The notes beneath the pieces are model-generated. The model was not told the DNA's origin. It saw nothing but the letters and a program-made list of their open reading frames with translations, and made no database searches. This document shows positions 33,947 through 44,100 of a stretch of DNA of 64,000 bases, piece after piece. Source of the stretch: Desulfobulbaceae bacterium UBA2775 (lineage in GTDB: Bacteria > Desulfobacterota > Desulfobulbia > Desulfobulbales > Desulfocapsaceae); contig DEIL01000020.1 of the NCBI GenBank assembly GCA_002352445.1, positions 1 through 64,000 on the forward strand, in the 5' to 3' direction. Position numbers and translations under genes: made by a program. Each line of letters opens with the position of its first letter. The first letter of the stretch is position 1.

Positions 33947-35875
33947 TCACTTCACCTCTTCGAAGTCAGCGTCAACCACATCATCATCGTCATCTTTCTT
34001 CGGCTGCGCTCCGCCGTCTCCGGCAGCTCCACCTCCATCTCCCGGAGCTCCACCATCAGGATTCTCCTTGGCAGCCTGGGCGTACATCAACTCCGCAAGC
34101 TTATGAGAAGCAGCAGTCAATGCCTCAATAGCAGTTTTGATTGCCTCGGTATCTTCACCCTGCATTACCGACTTTACATTCTCAATCTCTTTTTCAACCG
34201 CCTGCTTTGTCTCCTCATCAACCTTATCTTCAAGATCTTTCAGACTCTTCTCGCTCGCATGAACAAGTGCATCAGCAGAGTTCCGGGTTTCCACAAGCTC
34301 TTTACGTTTTTTATCATCTTCGGCATGCAGCTCAGCATCTTTGGTCATTTTGTCGATCTCATCATCGGTCAAACCTGAAGATGCGGTGATCTGAATTGAC
34401 TGCTCCTTACCGGTTCCCATATCTTTTGCTGATACGTTGAGAATACCGTTTGCATCCAGATCGAAGGTCACCTCGATTTGAGGTACACCCCGTGGTGCCG
34501 GTGGAATATTAGTCAGTTCAAACCGGCCGATGGTCTTATTATCCTCGGCCATTTCACGCTCACCCTGCAGCACATGAATGGAAACCGCAGGCTGATTATC
34601 AGCAGCAGTTGAAAAGACCTGGCTTTTCTTGGTTGGTACCGTGGTATTCTTCTCAATCAGCTTGGTGGTTACTCCGCCAAGAGTTTCAATGCCAAGAGAG
34701 AGAGGAGTAACATCAAGCAGCAGGACATCTTTTACATCACCCTGCAGCACGCCACCTTGAATAGCAGCACCAATGGCAACCACCTCATCCGGATTCACAC
34801 CCTTATGGGGGTCCTTGCCGAATATTTCCTTCACCATCTCCTGCACTCTCGGCATCCGAGTCATACCACCGACAAGAATTACCTCATCGATATCGGAGGC
34901 GTTCAGCCCCGCATCTTTGATGGCAGTTTTGCATGGTCCCATAGTACGTTCTATCAGGTCTCCCACCAGGCTCTCAAGCTTTGCCCGGCTCAACTTGATA
35001 TTAAGATGCTTAGGCCCTGAGGCGTCGGCAGTAATAAATGGCAGGTTGATATCAGTCTCTTTAGTGGTGGAAAGTTCCATCTTGGCCTTTTCCGCCTCTT
35101 CTTTCAACCGCTGGAGAGCCATCTTGTCAGCTTTGAGGTCAATCCCCTGCTCCCGCTTAAATTCATCGGCCAGCCAGTTGACGATCCTCATGTCAAAATC
35201 TTCACCACCCAGGAAAGTGTCACCGCTGGTGGATTTCACCTCGAATACACCGTCACCGATTTCAAGAATAGAGATATCAAAGGTACCGCCGCCAAGATCA
35301 AATACCGCTATCTTCTCTTCCCCTTTTTTGTCAAGACCGTAGGCGAGGGCAGCGGCAGTTGGCTCGTTAATAATTCTCTGTACATTAAGTCCGGCTATTT
35401 TCCCTGCGTCTTTGGTGGCCTGACGTTGGGAATCGTTGAAGTAAGCGGGGACAGTTACCACCGCATCGGTCACTTCCTCACCAAGGTATTCTTCCGCGGT
35501 CTGCTTCATCTTACCGAGGATCATGGCAGAAATTTCCGCCGGTCGGTATACTTTATCCTCAACCCCAACGGAAACGCTGCCGTTGGTTCCTTCGACTATT
35601 GAAAACGGACTGACCTCTATCGATTTTTTTACCTCCGGGTCAGTAAACTTTCGTCCTATAAGGCGTTTAATTGCATAGAGTGTACGCACAGGATTGGTCA
35701 CAGCCTGACGCTTTGCAACCTGTCCAACGAGGCGCTCATCATTGTCCGCAAACGCTACAACCGAAGGGGTTGTTCTGTTGCCTTCAACATTGGTAATTAC
35801 CTTTGGATCGCCCCCTTCCATGACTGCAACACATGAATTGGTGGTACCCAGGTCAATTCCGATAATCTTACCCAT
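33947..35875 (-). CDS. dnaK: Molecular chaperone DnaK (Hsp70)
   Basis: An ATP-driven chaperone of 642 residues from ATG 35875. That start is chosen because AAGGAG lies 9 nt before it and [19 protein letters not shown] follows at once; an upstream frame to 35965 adds 30 residues with no family match. The ATPase domain has [10 protein letters not shown] and the [13 protein letters not shown] loop, with the linker [18 protein letters not shown]. The substrate domain and lid end in the usual acidic [15 protein letters not shown] tail after a Gly-rich stretch. GrpE is encoded 171 bp upstream on the same strand; DnaJ is not in the window. Confidence 0.97.
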   Translation of the reverse strand: MGKIIGIDLGTTNSCVAVMEGGDPKVITNVEGNRTTPSVVAFADNDERLVGQVAKRQAVTNPVRTLYAIKRLIGRKFTDPEVKKSIEVSPFSIVEGTNGSVSVGVEDKVYRPAEISAMILGKMKQTAEEYLGEEVTDAVVTVPAYFNDSQRQATKDAGKIAGLNVQRIINEPTAAALAYGLDKKGEEKIAVFDLGGGTFDISILEIGDGVFEVKSTSGDTFLGGEDFDMRIVNWLADEFKREQGIDLKADKMALQRLKEEAEKAKMELSTTKETDINLPFITADASGPKHLNIKLSRAKLESLVGDLIERTMGPCKTAIKDAGLNASDIDEVILVGGMTRMPRVQEMVKEIFGKDPHKGVNPDEVVAIGAAIQGGVLQGDVKDVLLLDVTPLSLGIETLGGVTTKLIEKNTTVPTKKSQVFSTAADNQPAVSIHVLQGEREMAEDNKTIGRFELTNIPPAPRGVPQIEVTFDLDANGILNVSAKDMGTGKEQSIQITASSGLTDDEIDKMTKDAELHAEDDKKRKELVETRNSADALVHASEKSLKDLEDKVDEETKQAVEKEIENVKSVMQGEDTEAIKTAIEALTAASHKLAELMYAQAAKENPDGGAPGDGGGAAGDGGAQPKKDDDDDVVDADFEEVK

Positions 35876-36046
35876 CTTCTTTTTCTCCTTAATAATTCCG
35901 ACGGATTCTTCATCCGTCCATGACTCCTCAAAGTTAGTTAATTGCTCTATCCATGATAGCGGCAACCTCTTCTAAAGTTGTCATCTTCCTATATTTGTCA
36001 AGGGATTCCATGTTCTTTTTAAGCAATCATTTTCCCTTGCACCAGT

Positions 36047-36652
36047 CTAAGCATTTCCCGAAGACACAATCACTTTTGCAGCACGCAGCAGCCTGTCTTT
36101 ATAGTAGTATCCTTTCTCAAAATCATTTAAGACATGGTTTGACGGCACAGTATCACTGGCTTCCATAGTCAGTGCTTCATGATGTCTTGGATCGAACGGC
36201 TCACCAATACTTTCAATGGATTTCACTTCGAACTTTTCCAGAGTAGCAACAAGGTTTTTTAAAGTCAGTTTTACACCTTCAACAAATGATTCCAGGTTTT
36301 TTCCGGCAGTAGCCCCTCCAGCTTCTCCCTGATCAATGGCCCTTTCAAGGTTATCAACAACAGGAAGCATCTCCCTTAAAATTTGTTCACCGGCATATTT
36401 CAAGCTGGCTGAGCGCTCCCGTGCCATACGTTTTTTAAAATTCTCGTTTTCAGCTGCCGCACGTAACATTTTATCACGGAGGTCAGCTACCTCTTCGAGG
36501 GCCTGGACGAGTGCCTTTTCCGGATCCCATACCTCCTCCACTGAAGGAGCATCATCTTCACCTTTCCCCTGTTCACTCTCTGAGGGTGCATTACCTCCCT
36601 CTACAATTTCAACATCCTCATGTGACTCATCACTTTTATTCACTTTGCTCAC
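36047..36652 (-). CDS. grpE: Nucleotide exchange factor GrpE
   Basis: A 201-residue partner of DnaK that speeds ADP release. I start at GTG 36652 because a GGAGG box lies just upstream and the N-terminus VSKVNKSDESHEDVEI has the usual acidic, low-complexity look; an open extension to 36757 has no support. The long helix (ALVQALEEVADLRDKMLRAAAENENFKKRMARE) is followed by VVDNLERAID and the C-terminal beta domain FDPRHHEALTMEASD and GYYYKDRLLRAAKVIV. No hrcA gene precedes it and no CIRCE element was seen. Confidence 0.93.
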   Translation of the reverse strand: MSKVNKSDESHEDVEIVEGGNAPSESEQGKGEDDAPSVEEVWDPEKALVQALEEVADLRDKMLRAAAENENFKKRMARERSASLKYAGEQILREMLPVVDNLERAIDQGEAGGATAGKNLESFVEGVKLTLKNLVATLEKFEVKSIESIGEPFDPRHHEALTMEASDTVPSNHVLNDFEKGYYYKDRLLRAAKVIVSSGNA

Positions 36653-36713
36653 GATTCCTCCATTCTCTGCAATTTTTCTCTGCCGGCACCATTCCTTTTC
36701 TGAATCTGTGCCA

Positions 36714-36742
36714 ACAATAAGTAGCCGGTTTTTTCCTGTCAA
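36714..36742 (-). promoter_or_regulatory. Sigma-70-type promoter of grpE-dnaK
   Basis: Reverse strand: TTGACA (36742-36737), an exact 17-bp spacer and TATTGT (36719-36714). The predicted transcript would start about 55 nt ahead of the grpE GTG. No heat-shock sigma consensus is visible at this position. Confidence 0.6.
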
Positions 36743-36890
36743 GAGAGGGGAAATCAAAATCAGGAAATTTCCTCGGGAGGGAGATACAATGGGTAAAATA
36801 CTTTTGTAACCAGGATATTATTTTATCAAACCGGGAGTACCAGCTGTTCCCGGTAGACAAAAAGATGGTATGGTCGAAAGTGAGAGGAAC

Positions 36891-38195
36891 TCAGCTATTG
36901 AGATAGGATTCAATTGCGATTGCGACAGTGGAAAAGATTTTTTCAAATTCTTCTTCATCTGTCTCCAGCAAGGTAATACGAAAACCGTTGATCTTTGTAG
37001 CAAAGGAGGTAAGTGGCACAACACATACCCCTGTTGATCCCAAGAGGTAATAGACAAAACGCTTATCAAGTGCTGTGTCCTCGGGAGCGACCAGTTCCTC
37101 TATCATTCCCTTGACTTCTTTATTTTCGATGGCCAGAGTCTGGCTACTGCTGAGAATACCCTCTTCAAAACAGACACTCATATAAAAGGCGCCGTTTGTT
37201 CTGTTGACCAGAACACCTTTCAGATTTTTCAGACATTCATAGGCAATGTTCGAGAACTTCTCATACCTCTTTACCCTCTTCAACAGATAATCAGGATATT
37301 CAGGGTGGGTTACAACCATTGGGTAAACTGTTTGCGGCAGTGTAGTCGAACAGACCTCTACCATTTTAGAATTGAGAATCGAATCTATATATTTTGAAAA
37401 CATAGGATCTTTATCCCTGTTATATATCTCAATCCATCCGCACCGGGCACCGGGCCAGGGCATTTCTTTGGAGATACCGCGCATAGCAATTGCGGGTACA
37501 TCACCGATCACCTCTGCCAGGGTCGCAGTTTTGGTATCGTTATAATAAATATGCTGATAAACCTCATCACAGATCAGAAAAAGATCGTATCTGCGAGCGA
37601 TCTCCACTATCGCCTCTAAGATCTCTTTTGGGTAAACAGCACCTGTAGGGTTATCAGGATTTATAATCAGAATTCCCGCAACAGCCGGATTATATTTAAC
37701 ACATTTTTCTATGTCATCAAGATCCGGATACCAGTGGTTATTGGGATCGAGAATATAAGTCAGGGGGCTGTGACCGGCATGAGCCGCTTCAGCAGAGGAA
37801 TGAGTGGAATAACTTGGAGTAGGGACAAGAACCCGTGCTGTGCGTTTTAAAAACCCAAAAATTTTGGAGATGGCATCACCCAGGCCATTAAAAAAGATGA
37901 TGTCTTCGGCATCAATTTGCACTTTGCCTAATTTATTTGTCTGACCTGCAATGAATTCACGGGTGGCAAGAACCCCCTTAGTCGAAGAGTAACCGTAGGT
38001 ATGATCTTGACGCACGGAATCAACGACAATCTCCTTCATCCAATCTGGGACTTTCTCACCCTTTGCAATGGGATCGCCTATATTTTCCCAATTTGTTTTC
38101 AACCCGAGCTTTTGTAATTTTTCACCGACATTGACTATATTTCGAATCTCATATGTCAATTCTCCAGCCCCGATATGAACAATATTTGTTCTCAT
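36891..38195 (-). CDS. PLP-dependent aminotransferase, class I/II
   Basis: A 434-residue fold-type I aminotransferase. Motifs: YGYSSTKGVLATREFIAG, IFFNGLGDAISKIF, PTPSYSTHSS, ILIINPDNPTGAVYP (PLP-binding Asn), LICDEVYQHIYYND (Asp-Tyr), and GISKEMPWPGARCGWIE with the Schiff-base Lys. The order fits the aspartate/alanine aminotransferase group; the long form with MPWPGARCGW is a distinct subgroup. The substrate cannot be fixed from sequence. The start follows AAGGAGTAAG. A hairpin with ACCGGGA/TCCCGGT arms (36834-36858) after the stop may end its transcript before grpE. Confidence 0.85.
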   Translation of the reverse strand: MRTNIVHIGAGELTYEIRNIVNVGEKLQKLGLKTNWENIGDPIAKGEKVPDWMKEIVVDSVRQDHTYGYSSTKGVLATREFIAGQTNKLGKVQIDAEDIIFFNGLGDAISKIFGFLKRTARVLVPTPSYSTHSSAEAAHAGHSPLTYILDPNNHWYPDLDDIEKCVKYNPAVAGILIINPDNPTGAVYPKEILEAIVEIARRYDLFLICDEVYQHIYYNDTKTATLAEVIGDVPAIAMRGISKEMPWPGARCGWIEIYNRDKDPMFSKYIDSILNSKMVEVCSTTLPQTVYPMVVTHPEYPDYLLKRVKRYEKFSNIAYECLKNLKGVLVNRTNGAFYMSVCFEEGILSSSQTLAIENKEVKGMIEELVAPEDTALDKRFVYYLLGSTGVCVVPLTSFATKINGFRITLLETDEEEFEKIFSTVAIAIESYLNS

Positions 38196-38320
38196 AAAAT
38201 CTTACTCCTTGCGTGCATATCAACTCTCTATTTACAGACAAGACACCATGTTTTATAAAGATTTGTCACTTACCACAGCTGCTAATACATGTCAACAGAA
38301 GGAGAAAAGAAGAATATTTC

Positions 38321-38358
38321 TTGTTTTCTACCACAAAAATTCTGGAATAAGGTGCTAA
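38321..38358. repeat. 38-nt intergenic motif, copy B
   Basis: TTGTTTTCTACCACA, continuing to GGAATAA, 30 of 38 identical to copy A. As in copy A, the stop codon of a reverse-strand gene (the NtrC-type regulator) falls at its end. Confidence 0.5.
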
Positions 38359-39719
38359 CCATTATTTACATCATATTTATTTAACTTGTTCAACAAGGTC
38401 TTCCGTGTGATCCCCAATCGACGGGCTGCCTCACTTTTGTTGCCGGAGGTCTCTTCAATTGTCTTGATAATAAGCTTTTTCTCGGATTCAAAAAGTGATA
38501 CCGGAATCTGTTCATCCACTATATGGTTGTTTTCAATCTGATTTTGTATGGCCAGAGGCAAACTCCTCTCTGTCAGAGAGGTTCCACGCATAAGAATAAC
38601 ACCCCGTTCAATGGCATTTTCAAGCTCCCTCACATTTCCAGGCCAGGGATAGCGGATGAGCAGATCCATGCATTCAGGGGTTATTTTTTCAAGATTTCTC
38701 CGATTTTTCTTAGCAAACTTCCCGGCAAAATGTTCCACCAGTTGTCGAATATCCTCTCCTCGCTTCCGGAGTGGAGGTACCACAATCATCACAACATTCA
38801 ACCGATAATACAGATCATCTCTAAAGTTGTTTTTTTTGACCTCTTCCTCGAGAGCCCTGTTGGTGGCAGCTATTATTCGTACATCAACACTGATTGTCTT
38901 ATCCCCACCAACTCGCTGCAACTCCTGTTCCTGCAAGACTCTCAACAGTTTCACCTGCATGGCCTGAGAAGTTTCCCCGATCTCGTCAAGAAAAAGCGTT
39001 CCACCATCTGCCTGAACAAACTTTCCTTCTCTCCTCTTCTCAGCTCCGGTAAAAGCCCCCTTCTCATGCCCAAACAGTTCTGATTCAAGCAGTCCTTCGG
39101 CAAGAGCGGCACAGTTCACCTTAACAAAGGGATTATTCTTCCGTTCACTGTTGACATGCAGGGCTTCAGCAACCAACTCCTTTCCTGTACCTGATTCACC
39201 ATAGATGAGAACTGTAGCCTCTGTTGGCGCAACATAGGAGATCATCTCCAAAAGTTCTACCATCGGTGGAGAGGAACCGATGATGCGAGTCTTCAGTCCA
39301 GTTTTTCCCTTTTCCAGCTGGTATTTTTTGGCAACGACCTGATGGTGATCAACTGCCCGTTCCAGTGCAAGTCGCAACCGGTCAAAATCAAGGGGTTTTG
39401 TAAGATAATCGTGAGCACCCTGCTGGATTGTCTCCACGGCACTTTCCACTGTAGAATAAGCGGTCATGAGAATAACCGGCAGTGTCGGGGCAATGGCCTG
39501 GATGCGTATAAAGGCCTCACGTCCATCCATTCGAGCCATACGAATATCCATCAGAACGGCATCATATGAATGGTTTTCTACTGCAGTAACCGCGGTTGTG
39601 CCATCATCTGCCTCGACAACACGATATCCCCACTCCCCCAGCATTGAGCAAAGCATATAACGATGGACCTGATCATCATCTACAACCAGCACAGCAGCCA
39701 TGTCCTTTTCACCGGCCAT
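38355..39719 (-). CDS. NtrC-family sigma-54-dependent response regulator
   Basis: A 454-residue regulator. The receiver domain (residues 8-125) has VLVVDDDQVHR, phosphoacceptor Asp in AVLMDIRMARMDG, MTAYS and the Lys of LTKPLDF. The AAA+ domain (about 150-385) has Walker A YGESGTGKELVAEAL, the sigma-54 loop GAFTGAEKR, Walker B GGTLFLDEIGE and RYPWPGNVRELENAIERG. A Fis-type HTH ends it (GNKSEAARRLGITRKTLLNKL). Phosphorylation would drive it to open sigma-54 promoters. No histidine kinase is adjacent, so its partner and targets are unknown; the kinase at 55 kb is too distant to assume a pairing. Confidence 0.92.
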   Translation of the reverse strand: MAGEKDMAAVLVVDDDQVHRYMLCSMLGEWGYRVVEADDGTTAVTAVENHSYDAVLMDIRMARMDGREAFIRIQAIAPTLPVILMTAYSTVESAVETIQQGAHDYLTKPLDFDRLRLALERAVDHHQVVAKKYQLEKGKTGLKTRIIGSSPPMVELLEMISYVAPTEATVLIYGESGTGKELVAEALHVNSERKNNPFVKVNCAALAEGLLESELFGHEKGAFTGAEKRREGKFVQADGGTLFLDEIGETSQAMQVKLLRVLQEQELQRVGGDKTISVDVRIIAATNRALEEEVKKNNFRDDLYYRLNVVMIVVPPLRKRGEDIRQLVEHFAGKFAKKNRRNLEKITPECMDLLIRYPWPGNVRELENAIERGVILMRGTSLTERSLPLAIQNQIENNHIVDEQIPVSLFESEKKLIIKTIEETSGNKSEAARRLGITRKTLLNKLNKYDVNNG

Positions 39720-39759
39720 TTAAAACCATTTCCAGTCTATATAACGAACACAGTTCATG

Positions 39760-40335
39760 TTATTGTTTAATTTTCTTTACCACCCAGCCTAAGTTTTCGC
39801 CCAGGGTTTTCATAGTAGCAAGACCCTCTTCGTCTCCTGCCACCTCACCTTTTCCACCACCGATTCCAATATTCCAGTAAGAAGAACCTACCACAATCAT
39901 TTCACCTATCAGAAAGAAGTGATTAAGCGAGTCAAAAGCATGAACAGCACCTGCTCGACGCTTAGCAACAACCCCGGCACCCAGTTTTCGTTTAAACATA
40001 TTTCCATTTGCTCTTCCCACCATTCCCGATCGATCTATCAGAGCCTTCATCTCCGATGAAATATCAGCAAAATAGGTTGGTGACCCGAGAAGTATCACAT
40101 CCGCGGCCAGCATCTTTTCAATACACTCGTTCACCACATCTTTTTTAAAGACACAACGCTGATCCTTATTCTTAAAGCAGCTCATGCAGGCTTTACATCC
40201 GGGAACAGACTTGCCGGCAAGCTCGACCAGTTCTGTTTCAACGCCCATTTCAGCAAGTGGTTCAAGAACTGTATTTAACAGCAGTGCTGTATTCCCATTT
40301 TTTCTTGCACTTCCACAAAAAGCGACAGCTTTCAT
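39760..40335 (-). CDS. Iron-sulfur flavoprotein (flavodoxin-like NADPH-dependent FMN reductase family)
   Basis: A 191-residue flavodoxin-fold protein. The FMN phosphate loop is GSARKNGNTALLL (residues 8-20). A compact Cys motif GCKACMSCFKNKDQRC (residues 46-61) follows, of the kind that binds a 4Fe-4S cluster in iron-sulfur flavoproteins of anaerobes. VILLGSPTYFADISSEMKALIDR is the second flavin contact. Such proteins pass electrons between ferredoxin, FMN and acceptors such as oxygen or peroxide. The start follows AAAGGAGA. The neighbours are an orphan NtrC-type regulator and an unrelated divergent gene, so no pathway is indicated. Confidence 0.87.
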   Translation of the reverse strand: MKAVAFCGSARKNGNTALLLNTVLEPLAEMGVETELVELAGKSVPGCKACMSCFKNKDQRCVFKKDVVNECIEKMLAADVILLGSPTYFADISSEMKALIDRSGMVGRANGNMFKRKLGAGVVAKRRAGAVHAFDSLNHFFLIGEMIVVGSSYWNIGIGGGKGEVAGDEEGLATMKTLGENLGWVVKKIKQ

Positions 40336-40488
40336 TTTTTTTCTCCTTTATAAATATGCCCGCCCCTGCCCCGACCTCTTCACAAATATGGATTGATCTC
40401 CAGGGAAATGCAAGGATAAAAAACTTGAGGAAATCAAATGCCGAGTGTAAAAAGATGTAAAATGAATTCTACCAGAGGTGAAAACTAT

Positions 40489-41100
40489 ATGACAACAGTA
40501 ACTGTTGACAAAAGATTAATCACACCATCAAAAATTATCTGTATCGGCAGAAATTATGTGAAACATATCAGGGAACTGGGCAATGAGCTTCCTGACCAAA
40601 TGGTAGTCTTTCTCAAGCCGAATTCCGCAATATCAGTAGAGCTGAAATCCAGCCATCAGGGACCGCTCCAATATGAGAGTGAATTATCTTTTCTCTACGA
40701 AAAAGGCAAGTTCTCCGCCGTGGGTTTTGGCTTGGATCTCACCAAGCGTGACCTGCAAAGCCGCCTGAAAGAGAGAGGACTGCCGTGGGAGCGGGCTAAG
40801 GCGTTTGATGGCTCTGCCATTTTCAGTAATTTCAAGAAAATTCCAGAAATCACCCCGTCACTCACCCTGGAACTGAAAATAGACAGTAAAATTGTTCAAA
40901 CCGGCAATGTCGGCTCCATGATCTACAAACCTGAACAGATTTTGAGCGAATTATCCACCTTCATAACTTTGCAGGATGGTGATATAGTCATGACCGGAAC
41001 CCCAGAAGGGGTGGGTGTAATTAACCCAAATCAACTTTTCACCGGCACAATCAGAGACCGGGGTCAAACAGTTGTCAGTGGTGAATGGCTGGCAGATTGA
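40489..41100 (+). CDS. Fumarylacetoacetate hydrolase family protein
   Basis: A 203-residue enzyme of the FAH superfamily (C-C bond hydrolases, decarboxylases and oxaloacetate tautomerases). I start at ATG 40489, which has AGAGGTG upstream and leads directly to LITPSKIICIGRNYVKHIRELGN; an open extension to 40438 lacks support. The metal and substrate motifs are visible: FLKPNSAIS, LQYESELSFLYEKG (metal-binding Glu pair), KAFDGSAIF and MTGTPEGVGVINP near the end. The small single-domain form is like YcgM/FAHD1 (acylpyruvase or oxaloacetate decarboxylase/tautomerase). It is convergent with tamB. Confidence 0.87.
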   Translation: MTTVTVDKRLITPSKIICIGRNYVKHIRELGNELPDQMVVFLKPNSAISVELKSSHQGPLQYESELSFLYEKGKFSAVGFGLDLTKRDLQSRLKERGLPWERAKAFDGSAIFSNFKKIPEITPSLTLELKIDSKIVQTGNVGSMIYKPEQILSELSTFITLQDGDIVMTGTPEGVGVINPNQLFTGTIRDRGQTVVSGEWLAD

Positions 41101-41117
41101 TTTTTTTTACAGCACCA

Positions 41118-44100
41118 TCATCGTTCAAAGGTGTAAAGAAGATCAGTCCCGGTAGCTTCAGTGGAAGTTTGTGTTTCCACAGAGAATCCATGGGCAAGAC
41201 CATACCGTACTCGAAAAACGCCCAGCTGGCTGAACATATTCATATCATAACCGAAATAGAGTTTTTTAGTAATCCGCTTACCTACAACCAGTGACATATC
41301 CTCTTTTTCCCCGCTTCCCTCGAGATGGAGATCATCCACTGAGAGGATATTACCCAATCCCTTGCCAATATCAGAGCCACCTTGGACACCAAGAGCAACA
41401 GCTGTTGCCTCGAGTAAATTGCTCTCCTCCTCGGAAGAACCTGAGGTGGAGCGGCCAACCAGGAGATGGGAGAGTATATCGGCATCTTCCATAAATGGAT
41501 CAGAAAAAAGATGGAACTTCAGATCCTGCACAAGCCCATTCACGTCGACTCCGACTACATAACCATCCCCGACAGCTTCTTCCGCACTAACCGCTTTCTG
41601 TGCCCTGGCATCAATGCCGGGATTATCGATAGGCCCACCGGTAAACAACACCCTTCCCCTCTCAATATCAAAGGAACGACCGTACATTGTAAAAGTACCG
41701 TCAATAAGGCTCAGTTCACCTGTACCGGATAAAAAAGAATCGGGTCTGTTCAGTACCTCCAACCCCCCTTCCAGTCTACCTTTCAGCCCATATCCATCAA
41801 TACGGACATCCCCACCAAGCTGAACATGCATATTTATAAAGACAGGCCATTGATGCTCAATCAACTCCTCCCCGCCGTTAATCAAAATCACATCAGGTGA
41901 TACGGTTACAGAACTGGTCATTTCCTCTGGAGTAATCAGCGCATAGGGAACTTTTACGGTACCGCTGAATTCACCTTTGTCCTTACTGAAAAGGAATCTA
42001 GCATCCGGGGTAACCCTGATTGCATACTCCGGCAAACTAAACAGCTGAAACTCCTCTCCCCTGACCAATAAATCCCCGAAAACACCCTCTCCCCCATATT
42101 GTAACTTTCCTGAAACTATGATTTTTCCGGGCCCTGATGATGCTTCACACCTGATTCTTGCCCCCTGCTCTTCTGCAGCCACCTTAAATATAACATCTTC
42201 CAGGGTGACACCTTGATAAGGGAGGTCGATACCACCATTAATTATCTTTAATTCACCGCTGACTATTGGCTGATTTAAGGAACCTGAAAGAGAGAGACTG
42301 CCATCCATTTTGCCGACTGGTTCGACCCAGTATCCGGTCAATGGCTCCAGAAAAGTCAAATCAAAGTCCCTGACATAAAGATCTCCTGTAAGCGGGAGAT
42401 CTTCCCCTGCATAAGAAAATTTCCCAAAATTCTCAATTTCTGTCGACAACCTGAGCAGGCTCTTATTGCCCATAGAACTTGATAAGAAGCCTAAAAACCT
42501 ACCGTCATTCAAACTACCTGTAATAACAGTATCATCCAATTTCAGATGACGTAACTCTTCCTCTGCCTGTACAATTTCAAAATCAGCCTCAGGAAACTCA
42601 AAGCGTATTTTTGCACTCACGACTTCTTTATTGTCGCCTTCTGCCTCAAGTTGACCGTTTATTACACCATTAACCGGCATCGAGAGTAACTGTGTCCAGT
42701 TCAGCCAGGGCAGAGCCATACCGTTCAGGGAACTCTTCACCTGCCAGTGAAAATTCTCTTCAGCGGTGTTCAGTTCACCATTCAAGCAAAATTTTCCCTC
42801 CCCATCCTCCAGACAAAAACCTACCAGCTTGAAACTATTGCCACCAACGACCAATTGAGCTGGCTGCCTCTGCTCCACGTTCCCGTAGCTGACAGAATGA
42901 TGATTTATTCCATAAAGTTCCCCTTGCCACAGTTTCCCTTTATATCCTCCTCTGGCCTTTAACTGTGACTTGCCATAGCCGGATAACAACTGCAGTGACA
43001 TCGTATGCTCTTCAAAGAAACCTGATATTTCGGCAATAGCTGTATCAAATAACATACCGGAACTGCGCATTTCTTCCCCTTGCAGGAATCCTTTAAATTC
43101 CTGACCGGAACTAAGTCCTCCCTCAAATCTGCCATCTAATTTGGCAACACTGTGTTCCCGGTAGACCAATTTACCTGCCTGCAGAACAGCCGACAACTCA
43201 GGTTTTTGTGGTGTTCCTGCCATTTTTCCATTGAAGGAAACAGCACCACTTCCTCCGGGAATAAGTTGACCTATATCCGGGGATGAGAGGGAAAAATTCA
43301 GGGCAAAAAGATCTCCGGCTGTGCCACTTACCTGCAATTCTGAACCACCGTGTTTCAACTCTATCCCCTCTGTCTGCAGTCTGCCATTTTTAACCTGGAT
43401 ACTGCCTCCGCCTGAAATTGGCAGACCTCGCAGCAAGCCTGATATTTCCCGAAGAGTAAGATACCCCTCTGCACCCGCTTCAAGTTGTCGTAACTCTCCG
43501 CTTACTCGCCCACTGATCTGACCAGAAAGTTCTGAGTAAAAAGGGGATGGATCAAAATTATCAAAAGAGATATCACCTGCCCAAATGAACGGATCTGCCC
43601 ATGAAAACCCTCCGTGGTGGATCAATGCATTTCCGGAGAAATCACCACTTTGAACAAGAAGCCCATTACTGTACACCTCGTATTCCGTCAGAAACACATC
43701 GCCTTGGACAGCTATCTGCTGTTGACGTAATACCCCCTCAAGGCCAGCAATTTCAAAAGAAGCTTCAACACCGTTTTCGACAACCTTGCCATTGCTCCTC
43801 AGATCAGCATCTATTGTCCCCGGAATCTCATCTGTGATAATTGCAGGATCAAAATTTTTAAAGATGAAATGTCCTCCCCAGCTAAAAGTATCAGCCCAGG
43901 AAATCCAGCTATCCTCAGCCAGAGCAGTTTTTTCTCCACTCGCCAGGTGCAGAGATTGAAAATCAATACCAAGCCAATCAGCACTCAGCCTGCTGACAAG
44001 GTGAATATTTTTCAGATCATCCCAACTCCCATCAGCCTCAACATCACCACTGTATCCCTCCAATCCGCCTGATGCATGAACAACAGCTTTCGTAAGTTGT

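Noticed and set aside
33896..34389. Forward ORFs opposite dnaK
   Set aside because: They mirror the highly biased codons of dnaK and have no independent features.
35876..35965. N-terminal extension of DnaK
   Set aside because: The extension has no family match and the AAGGAG box points to the ATG at 35875.
36653..36757. N-terminal extension of GrpE
   Set aside because: It overlaps the candidate promoter, and the GGAGG box selects the GTG at 36652.
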